In this document: one piece after another, positions 1-7,887 of the stretch
How the letters are laid out: each line of letters opens with the position of its first letter
How positions within the stretch are numbered: position 1 is the stretch's first letter
NCBI GenBank assembly: GCA_943704495.1
Contig: CALSCR010003857.1
Coordinates: forward strand, 1 to 22,588
From: Pigoraptor chileana
Lineage: Eukaryota; Opisthokonta; Filasterea
Length of the DNA: 22,588 bases
Direction: 5' to 3'
Notes under the pieces: model-generated
What the model saw: only the letters and a program-made list of their open reading frames with translations
The model's database searches: none
What the model was told of the DNA's origin: nothing
Made by a program: the position numbers and the translations under genes

Positions 1-230
1 GAGAGAGAGAGAGAGAGAGATGTAGGATTCAAGTCAGTGTCATAGGCGCTGTGCCCATGGACTCCACAAGAGAGACAGCGAGAGAGAGAGATAGAGACAG
101 AGAGGCAGAGAGAGATATAGGATTCAAGTCAATGTCTTTTGCGTTGTGCCCATTGATTCCATAAGAGAGAGACGGAGAGAGAGATTCAAGTCAGTATCAT
201 AGGCGCTGTGCCCATGGACTCCACAAGACG

Positions 231-264
<34 letters not shown>

Positions 265-430
265 CCTTCAGTACTCAAAACGCCTTAGGCATAAGCCCAT
301 CGACTCCAACAGAGAGAGAGACAGAGAGAGACAGAGAGAGACAGAGAGAGACCTTCAGTACTCAAAACGCCTTAGGCATAAGCCCATCGACTCCAAAGAG
401 ACAGAGAGAGAGAGAGAGAGAGAGCGGGTG
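1..430 (-). repeat. GA/CT-rich repeat cluster with five interspersed ~46-bp units
   Basis: Long (GA)n and GACAGA runs separate five copies of a short unit. Three copies are of type A (about 25-70, 121-164 and 183-228), with the core GATTCAAGTCAGTGTCATAG and ending in GACTCCACAAG. Two are of type B (about 264-310 and 351-397), nearly identical to each other, with the core AAAACGCCTTAGGCATAAG and ending in CGACTCCAA. On the minus strand type A reads GTGGAGTC, then GCGCCTATGACACTGACTTG, then a long CT tract. The same order occurs on the plus strand inside introns 15 and 17 of the cadherin gene. Here the cluster lies inside the third intron of the minus-strand MNNL gene, so the element is in transcript-sense orientation in both genes. 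Confidence 0.85.
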
Positions 431-469
431 TGAGCCCGACTACCCACAATATGAAGGCGAAAAACTCAC

Positions 470-1304
470 CATGAGATAATACGAGAAGGACATCTTAGCG
501 TGGCTGCTGCTTCCAGCTATATTGTCAAAAGAAGCCATGCCATTGGATGCCCCAAAGGTGGAGCTTGTGTGAACAATCGAGTCAATCTTGGAGTCTGTCC
601 AGATCGCTATGGAATCCCACGCCTCAATACTGAACTTTGCATAGTTCTGAACGTGAAGCACAGACAAAGATCATGCCCAGTGTTAGCTTCGTGCGCAGCT
701 TAATCACATAGTAGGGTGCGCAGCACATTGACACCAATAAGTCATTTCACGCTGGCAACAGCCAGATGAGAGTGAACTATGAGTTATTCCCGACACAGCT
801 ATCCATAACGTCTTGGGCGATCTTCATCAGCGAAAAATACCCACCGGCCACTTTCCGGCGCCGATCGCATACAAGCAGCTGTACGTCTTTGTGAAGGAAT
901 TTGATGAATCTTGAAGCACGTCAGACACGCATACGCTGCCCATACAGTTGTTGGAGGCGTCCATGAACGGGCAAATCTTGACATAAACATCGCACGAAAA
1001 TCCAAGCGACGAACACTTGTATCCATTGTATGTCGAAAACGAGCGAAAGACAACCTGAAATACACCGCTGGCAGAGGTCTACGCAATGACAGTTCCAATC
1101 ACAGAGTGCATACACGGTCGGCAAAATCAGCATACATGACAATGCCAAACATAAGAAATCTTTTTGCCCAAAATCACACTCAGAAGCGCTTTCTCGATCG
1201 CCGTCCATACATTTGAGGAATGTGTGCGTACAACTTGCCTCGCTCATAAAAGCGGCCATGCAAATGGCCAGCACAAGGCCGGACATGGTGCCGCGAATCC
1301 CCAT
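470..1304 (-). CDS. Notch-ligand-like (MNNL domain) secreted or membrane protein, 5' exons only
   Basis: Proposed exons are 1304-1180, 1067-845 and 646-470, joined in phases 2 and 0, with donors GTGTGA, GTGGGT and GTGAGT; 175 residues are visible. A hydrophobic N-terminus (MSGLVLAICMAAF, from the second ATG at 1286) looks like a signal peptide. Residues 43-175 follow the MNNL domain of Delta/Jagged in order: GVFQVVFRSF strand (43-52), Cys60, CDVYVKIC (67-74), a paired Cys-Gly stretch, NSF, then WP (115-116) leading to FSIEAWDS (121-128), where Jagged1 has WP...VEAWDS. It closes with MSFSYYLM, matching the Y-S-Y-R strand just before the DSL domain. The next exon, expected to carry DSL, lies beyond the left edge past the repeat-filled intron. 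The exon 1/2 junction is the least certain part; an alternative acceptor is TAG at 1079-1081. The role, by family, would be cell-surface ligand for a Notch-type receptor; this is inference. Confidence 0.72.
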
Positions 1305-2017
1305 CCTCTGCTTGCTTTCAGGGGGGGGGGGGATGTGCTGACCTCAGGCGGGGAATGAACACAACCACAACCTCAAAATGACCGCAAGCACATATGCCTT
1401 TCAAGCAATCTGTCTTGCGCAACGCAAAACACAAGAGGAAGGAGATTTCGCAAGAAGCGAGAGGAGGGAGGATGACGACGTGCATTCAGTGGTACTGCGT
1501 GTTTACAATTGTGACACGCAAGTTGTGCGTACTACTCGGAGGCGCTGGCGACCGATCACCACCCCACTGGGCTGACAATTATTATTTTCGAGATTCACTA
1601 TACGATTTACTATGAAAGTGCCAAACCAGATCAATTAGCCATTATTGGCAAGTCGAAAAAAAAGCCACAACTGAACAAATCTACCCAATCCATCTGATCT
1701 GATGCGATTCAATATTATAATCTTACGCATTCTCATGCCATTATTGTGCAGATGTTGACACCGGAAAGCCCCACTATTACCTTCGATCCACACCAAACAT
1801 TTTCTAAGCCAAACTAAGGCATGTCAACTTTTTCGGCCGACGAATGATGACGACCAAAGTCACTCAAACAAAACTGACTTGGTAACTTAGTTTCTTCTTC
1901 AGACTTTACGCAATAAAAACGCAAGCAGAAACGCTGCACAAAGCCAGCACATTGGCATGCAATCCAAACCAGGCACCACCATAGGGCACAACACAATTCG
2001 CACGCACATCAATAGCA
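1305..2017. other. Intergenic: upstream of MNNL gene, downstream of BTB gene
   Basis: About 0.7 kb with no convincing coding sequence. It should hold the 3' untranslated region of the minus-strand BTB gene and the 5' flank of the MNNL gene. A run of 12 G lies at 1321-1332, immediately upstream of the MNNL start codon. Short open frames here lack codon bias or recognisable motifs. I see no clear polyadenylation hexamer for the BTB gene and no RNA gene. Confidence 0.6.
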
Positions 2018-3029
2018 TCATCTCCTCCGCGTTCCGGTCCTCGGCGTCTGTTGCAGGTTCTTTGGGTCGGGATTCTTCAATGCGTGATACTTCCATGCGT
2101 CGCTGATGAGACGGAGTGGGATATACCGAGTCTTCTCGTTGTCATCTTCGACCGTGCTGAGTTCGTCGGACGACATCAGCGGAAAGCGAACAAACTCGAT
2201 AACATTCTTAACGACACTTTGAAGCGGCTTCTCAGATACGACAGACTGGACGTTAGCCCACGCTCGCACAGCATTCAACACGTCCATCTCGTCGACGGCA
2301 AGGTCGCTGCTTCGCAGAATCGTCTCGAGAGCTCCCTCTGTAATCTCAACGAAGGATTTGCTTTTAAAGACGGCCCCCGTGTGCTTCTCGACGAATTCCA
2401 TGCAATTGGCTTGCATCTCCTCCAGATGGTACGATATGCTTGCCTGGAGAAACTCGCACGCGTTCTCTGCCGAGAGAATATTGTAGACATGGTCCACGCA
2501 CAGATTTTTCATCTCTTCGAGTCCGTACTCGATCGCGCAACCGATAAGCTCGACCAGTGTCTCGCTGTTGGCGCTGAATTGACCCGTATATAAGTAGTCA
2601 AGCATACTGATGAATGTGAGGGGCTGTATATCGGGAAGCGCAAAAGGCGTGTGATCCTTGGATCCCTGGTCCTCGAACATTGCGCGAAACACTTCACACC
2701 TGAGAATACAGAGCGAAACCACAGATGCCGTTTCGATGCAGTTTGATTATTATGTGTTTGTTCGCATCAGTTATGAAGCCACTCGCAGAAATAAGACATC
2801 TACACATCAGTCGTGCGCACTCATCATGCAGCCAGCGGTGGGGGCATAGGACAATTAATGGATGCTTATCTTACCTTGCCGAGATAATGCATTTATGTCC
2901 ATACATTTTTCGCTTGTCGTCCCCAACCAAAAACGTAACATCGCTCATAACCTGGCTATTCACAAGCGACTTCAGGTTTTTGATAAGAGTTCGCTCGTTG
3001 GCGGTCAGCACGTCCCCCCGCTTCGACAT
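2018..3029 (-). CDS. BTB-BACK domain protein (probable Cullin-3 substrate adaptor)
   Basis: Two exons: 3029-2875 (start MSKRGDVL) and 2699-2018, with a 175-nt intron using donor GTAAGA and acceptor TTCTCAG in phase 2, giving ISA-R-CEVFRAMF across the junction. The protein has 278 residues. Residues about 28-135 are a BTB/POZ fold: SDVTFLVGDD, then the hallmark HKCIISARCEVFRAMF, then LPDIQPLTFISMLDYLYTG. A BACK domain follows (about 140-245: ILSAENACEFLQASISYHL, then LRSSDLAVDEMDVLNAVRAW). It ends in RLISDAWKYHALKNP, the position where kelch proteins have an I-R-x-A-x-x-Y-H element, but no kelch repeats follow before the stop. BTB-BACK proteins usually dimerise and link substrates to Cullin-3; the substrate cannot be told. 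It is divergent to the CDC14 gene across about 0.8 kb. Confidence 0.9.
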
Positions 3030-3851
3030 CTTCTCTGCGGAAGTGAGTGGGCACGGAGCCCAACGAAATAAAATGCGACTTGGACGACTTGAGAACGGAT
3101 TTGCGGAAACACACTTTTTTCTCTCCCCTCTACGATAATCAACCGTCAATGTATACCAATAATCGTTACATTTAAATCGTTTTTTGGTGCGCAAAAAATA
3201 GCACTTTGTTTCGCAAACCCTACAGTGCAATTGACCGCCAGTGAAACATGCAGTATGGGAGTATGGGTGTTGTGGTCACCGTGGCGACGGACATCTCCAG
3301 GGTGATCCGGTGTACACGGAGTAATCCCGTCTTTAGTAGTATTTTAATGACCGCAAAGTCTATTCATTACCATTGTGAGCCCACTCAATTATTACTACTT
3401 AATACGTTGTTTATCATGTCGCGCCCGCGTAATTCATTTACTCAGAATGCGTTTGTACCAGACTGGATTCACCTTCACACACCCTGTCCGCGGCTCGTCG
3501 TGAAGGTCTAAACTCTGCCTAGACAACGTCAATCCTTTCCTTAGCGCAACGCCAGCAGTTGAATCTCGTCTGATTCAGAGCACAGAAAAAGATTAACGAA
3601 GACACCTTAACTTCTCTGGCCTCCCAGTTACTTGTGGGACGGAGTTCGAGTATTGCGTGTTTGCTTCAAGGAAGGGGGGTATTCGCCAAAATTCTTCATC
3701 CCATTGCGACGACACACGTTTTCCGCCATTCGCTCAGTGCTCGACAGAACGTGGCAACTTTTGCATTTCGAGTTGGCATCACACGTTGTTTCATTATCCG
3801 TGATTGCTCGAGCGCTGTCTCTCAAATCTCTATCTCTTTGGGCTGTCGGGC
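3030..3851. promoter_or_regulatory. Divergent intergenic region between BTB and CDC14 genes
   Basis: About 820 nt separate two divergent start codons, so the promoters of both genes should lie here. I see no coding sequence that looks real. The frame upstream of the CDC14 start stays open to about 3804 but without an ATG, so it is more likely untranslated leader than protein. I do not identify specific promoter elements. Confidence 0.5.
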
Positions 3852-5754
3852 ATGGTTGTCCAACCTAGCGGAAGCGAGGTGTCGTTCGCTTGTTGGGCTG
3901 CGAACGACTCTGAATCGCAGTCGCAGGGGGAGCCTCGTCCATCAGCAGGGGTAGCTATGGCGGGCACCGAAAAAGATGCGCGAGAGATCATCAAAGATCG
4001 TCTGTACTTTGTAACGGTTCGTGGGCAGCCGCAGCCCACGCCAAGCGCACACTATTTTTGCATCGACGACGAGCTTGTTTACGAGGGGTTTTATGCTGAC
4101 TTCGGGCCACTTAACCTTGCGATGCTCTACCGCTACTGCGTCTTACTGCAAAAGAAACTCGACATTCCGGCTTTGAAAGATAAGATAATCTATCACTACA
4201 CGCGTTTTGACGGCGCAAAGCGTGCGAACGCGGCGTGCCTGATCGGTCTCTTCTCTGTCATCTACCTCAAGAGGACTCCAGAAGAGGCATACAAACCCTT
4301 CATTGGCATCTACCCTCCGCTTCAGCCCTTTCGCGATGCATCTTATGGCCCGTCGACGTATAATCTGACGCTTCTTGACTGTCTTCGCGGCGTGTACAAG
4401 GCGATGAGGTGCAATTTTCTCGACTTTGACAACTTTAACCTCGAGGAATACGAATACTTCGAGCGCGTCGAAAACGGCGACCTCAATTGGATCGTCCCTG
4501 GCAAATTTATTGCGTTTTGCGGACCGCACAGTACCAACTCTAGCGAGCATGGCTATCCGACGCTCACTCCGCAGGATTACGTGCCGTACTTTAGCGCCAA
4601 GGGTGTTACTGCGGTCGTGCGACTCAACAAGAAAATGTACGACAGACGAAGATTCACATCGGCGGGTTTCAAACACTACGACCTCTACTTTCTCGACGGA
4701 AGCACTCCGAGCGACAAAATTGTGCAAAGCTTTCTCGAAATTGCCGAAGGCACGGACGGCGTTGTCGCAGTACACTGCAAGGCTGGGCTTGGTCGCACGG
4801 GATCGTTGATTGCCTGCTACATGATCAAAAACTACAGATTCACTGCGTCGGAGGCAATTGCATGGTTGCGCATCTGCCGGCCTGGATCTGTGATTGGCCC
4901 TCAGCAGCTGTTTCTGCAGGAAATTCAGGCCAAATTGTGGAGGATGTCGTCGATCCACGGCGATGCGTTTTCCCACCAAAGCGGAGGCTTGGGCGTCATG
5001 CACCAACAACAGCAGTCGTCATCGTCGTCGGTGGCGGCGGCAGCGGGCGCGAAGGTTCGCGGGACGCAATCGCGCGGGAGCATCGACAACTTGTCGAATG
5101 GAATGGACTCGATGCGTCTCGAGGAAGGCGGTGGTCACGCACGTTATCCGCACTCGTCCTTCCCCATACAGCAGCGCTTCGAACAGTCGGCGTCGTCGCA
5201 GTACAGCTCTGTATCGCGCCAACAGCCGCAGTATTCAGAGACGAATTTTGTGTCGTCCGTGTTGCTGGATGGGCCGTCGGCGTCGATGAAGATAAGGAGG
5301 CCACACACTAGCCCTTACTCGTCGGATGGTATGGGAATGTCAGCAAGCGTTGGAGATCTCCAACCCAGACACATGCGCTCCGCCACAACTGGCGCAATCA
5401 ATCCGTCTGTGGTGGCGACCCGATCGAGGACTCAAACGCAGCCGGCCGTTCGGTGAGATTTTTGTGTGTGTGCGTGTGCGTGTGTATGTTGTGTAAGTGT
5501 CTATCTTACCGCTAGGTCTTACGATATGCATGCCAGTTTTGCTAATTTTGCTTCCGTTCTCTTGTTTGATATATTGCAGTGTCGGGACGTCGACTGTAGC
5601 CGCGGTCGTACCAACACCGTCAAAGATGACTCGGGTCTCCCGCGCAAAGTCTGCAAATTCGGCCCGTCGGATCGGCGCCCCGGTGGGCTCTAGCTTCGAG
5701 TCGCGCGTGTACGGCTACAATGGCATCACTGTGGCGTCTGGCGCACGGCGATGA
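3852..5754 (+). CDS. CDC14: CDC14-family dual-specificity protein phosphatase
   Basis: Exons 3852-5452 and 5580-5754 join in phase 2 (donor GTGAGA, acceptor ATTGCAG), giving 591 residues. CDC14 dephosphorylates Ser/Thr-Pro sites made by cyclin-dependent kinases during mitotic exit, cytokinesis or ciliary functions. From the ATG at 3852, the N-terminal DSP-like domain covers about 50-190. The catalytic domain follows with the general-acid loop [10 protein letters not shown] (Asp282), the P-loop [10 protein letters not shown] (Cys309, Arg315) and [11 protein letters not shown]. The 27-residue spacing between the acid and the Cys equals that in human CDC14B. The tail, from about residue 355, is low complexity (Gln/Ser/Ala runs) with basic SR/TR stretches, and ends [12 protein letters not shown] second in-frame ATG at 3957 ([11 protein letters not shown]) would put the Cys at 274, closer to usual family numbering, and may be the true start (556 residues). 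The intron follows GTT-CG, so unspliced message stops at once at TGA 5454-5456. Confidence 0.95.
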
Positions 5755-5986
5755 GTTAAGCTTAGTGCATGTCAAGCCTTTGTTTTTATATGCAGCTTTC
5801 GTATTGTTTTCATAATATTTCTGTCGTTCTGTTTGTCCTTGTGTCTTATTTTGTCCTTTTGTCATTTTGTCCTTTGAGCCTTTGTCTGCACTTTTCCTTC
5901 ATTCGATCGCGTTTTGCATTTGCTTTTTGCTTTGTCGTCTGAATTTAAGAACCCACATGCACATGCATTGTTATGAAGTAAATAAT

Positions 5987-5992
5987 AATAAA
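5987..5992 (+). terminator. Candidate polyadenylation signal for CDC14
   Basis: AATAAA lies 233 nt after the CDC14 stop, within an A-rich stretch, and is followed by an ACAAC-rich segment. The hexamer and distance fit a 3' end, but no transcript evidence is available and the context is low complexity. Confidence 0.4.
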
Positions 5993-6100
5993 ACCACAAG
6001 ACCACACATACAACAGGCGCAAAAACATTTCCAGAGATCAATAAGCAACAAATCCCTGCGTGCTCAATGTCCTGTTGTTTGTTGTGAGGATATCATCATT

Positions 6101-6119
6101 ACGGGTTGCTGATACCCGT
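6101..6119. other. Short perfect inverted repeat
   Basis: ACGGGT and ACCCGT flank a 7-nt spacer, giving a 6-bp stem. It lies just before the tandem repeat cluster. It has no U-tract or partner motif, and its meaning is unclear. Confidence 0.4.
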
Positions 6120-6146
6120 CGTCGTCAACTACTCGAGTGCAGTTAA

Positions 6147-6292
6147 ACAGTTCTGTTTTTTGTTTATATGTCCGCAACAGGGGCCATCACGTGCACATGT
6201 TCTGTTTCTGTTTATATGAACATTGAACGTGCACATCTTCTGTTTTTGTTCATATGAACATTTTTGAACGTGCGCATGTTCTGTTGTTTGTT
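6147..6292. repeat. Degenerate ~40-bp tandem repeat
   Basis: Three consecutive units begin ACGTGCACATGTTCTGTT or close variants at 6189, 6227 and 6268. Each continues with a T-rich stretch, TATATGAACAT or CATATGAACAT, and TTGA. A partial, more diverged unit starts at 6147. The motif CAGGGGCCAT occurs on both sides (6178-6187 and about 6318-6327). The array lies upstream of the cadherin gene, and any regulatory role is speculative. Confidence 0.65.
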
Positions 6293-6449
6293 GTGGGGCC
6301 AGTATGATGTGAGGATACAGGGGCCATAAAATGAAGGAAATCAGACGTGCAGACTGTCATCGCGCGCACAGTTGACGCCCAGTCGACCTCTCCGCTCAAA
6401 CGGCGACATCCCATTGGTCCCCCAATATGGCTGGGGAAATCTGACCGCA

Positions 6450-6640
6450 AAAAATTACGGCTTTTTTATTTATTACTTATTTTAATTATGGATTTTGTAT
6501 GAAATATTGTAAAGTGGAGACAATATAATTTGCGTATCGGTAGTATTACTAATACTGAGACACAGTATGCAGCATTAAGTATAATATGGTTATACCTTGT
6601 CATAGATTATACTAACAAATGAAAATATATATCAGGAATG
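6450..6640. other. AT-rich block upstream of the cadherin gene
   Basis: A stretch of about 190 nt with T- and A-runs and TATAAT/ATTAAT-like words is markedly more AT-rich than its surroundings. I found no terminal inverted repeats or coding sequence, so I do not call a transposon. It could be promoter-proximal spacer DNA. Confidence 0.5.
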
Positions 6641-7017
6641 GAATGGCTGAATAGCGGCCATTTTCCCTCTGTCGTGCAACACCCGTTGTTCGATCGACGG
6701 CACCAACGATGCATCTTTGTCGATGCGCGGCGGAGAGAATTAAAAGGGACTTACTGTGGTCGTCTCATCCATTCAGAAGCAGCTCACTTGTCGCCCTTCA
6801 TCTCGCGACCCACTTATTTCTCATAGTGCAGTGGAAGTGTGCATATGCTTTACTGATCGGTCGCAAAGGACCCGCACATTTTGTGTTTCTCCTTCTGTTC
6901 TCATCTCCGGGGTCTCCGCACGCCGGGCCCTCTGGGAAGGAAGGAAGAAAAGCATCCATTAAGTGCACCCCGTCGCCATCTTGTGATACAGCAAGGCTGG
7001 GAAGCTTGTTGTGAAGA

Positions 7018-7887
7018 ATGGCGCTGGCTGTGCATCGGTTGGTCGCCGTTGCCCTAGTGTTGCTATGCGCAACCACAACGTGCGTCGTCGCCCAACCGGG
7101 AGCAAACGCGTACGTTATTCTGTACCAGATTGGGACGAACGGCAACTGCGACTCGTATTGCTGTTGCGGTTCTTGCCCCTGTGATTCAGTGTGCACGTGG
7201 CAGGTCCAGTATCCGGGGGAGGGCAAGGTTTACACGTACAGGACACGTGAGATAAGCAACGACAACAACCCCGTTTATAACGACCAGCAATCGTGGACGG
7301 TCTCCTATTACGGTGGCACCATCCAGGTGTACATCACCTGCATTGACAACGACGTGGGTAGCAGCGAAAACATTGGCAACATCGGCGAATGGAAGACAAT
7401 GGCGGTTGGTTCTGGAACGGAGTCAGTGGTTCAGTACAACGGCAACAGCAACTTGAGATATGCGACATTCAAGGCCAAAGCCACGTGCTACTCCAACTAC
7501 TACTCGTCGAATTGTCAGGTCTACTGTGTGCAAAGCTCTCGCTGCCTTGGCTGTGGGGCCAATGGATGCACCGGGTGTCTGGCCGGATGGACCGGCATGA
7601 ACTGTGACCAAGACATCAACGATTGCGCATCGAATCCTTGTTCAAACGGCGGCACTTGCTCGGTAAGAATGTCACTGGTTCACGTGTATCATAAATCATG
7701 GCAAAATGCACTCGCAATGAGATGGAGGTCGAGTGTTGTTTCTTTTTTTCATCTGACCTGTTGTTTGGGTTCGACTGTACACACACACACTTACACACAT
7801 ATGTATATATATATAAATATCCAGGACTGCGGTGCGGTGTGCTACTCGTGCTCCTGCCCCGACATATGGACGGGACCAACATGCGCG
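7018..7887 (+). other. Notch-ligand-like head: signal peptide, MNNL-like, DSL, EGF
   Basis: After the signal peptide, a Cys-rich strand region (AYVILYQIGTNGNC, then CCCGSCPC) and WTVSYYGGTIQVYITCIDND parallel the MNNL features 'GNCC' and 'WP..(L/I)xxEAWDS'. EWKTMAVGSG and NLRYATFKAKATC then match the W...YxxRVTC lead-in to DSL. The DSL pattern follows: C157, NYYSSNC, QVYC, GCGANG, GCLAGWTGMNC (to C196), as in Jagged YYxxxC-xxxC-...-CxxNG-xxxCxxGWxGxxC. Next comes a calcium-binding-type EGF, DINDCASNPCSNGGTC, completed across intron 1 by SCSCPDIWTGPTC, with two extra cysteines. DSL and EGF calls are firm; the MNNL call is weaker. Confidence 0.78.

Larger units (their letters stand above)
5755..7017. 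other. Intergenic: CDC14 3' flank and cadherin-gene upstream region
   Basis: About 1.26 kb between two plus-strand genes. The first ~240 nt are likely the CDC14 3' untranslated region, with an AATAAA at 5987-5992. A degenerate ~40-bp tandem repeat lies at 6147-6292 and an AT-rich block at about 6450-6640. The remainder up to 7017 is presumably the cadherin-gene promoter and leader. Open frames here are short and show no recognisable domains. I find no tRNA or other RNA gene. Confidence 0.6.

Noticed and set aside
921-1304. Single open frame of 127 codons on the minus strand as one Cys-rich protein
   Set aside because: After the first ~40 codons it runs through intron sequence and then the wrong frame of exon 2; the spliced model gives the MNNL domain instead.
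3804-3851. CDC14 start at 3804
   Set aside because: That codon is TTG; the first in-frame ATG is at 3852, with another at 3957.
4143-5009. 288-codon minus-strand open frame opposite CDC14
   Set aside because: Antisense shadow of a conserved phosphatase exon; no recognisable motif of its own.
6450-6640. Transposon (MITE) in the AT-rich block
   Set aside because: No terminal inverted repeats or target-site duplication could be found by eye.
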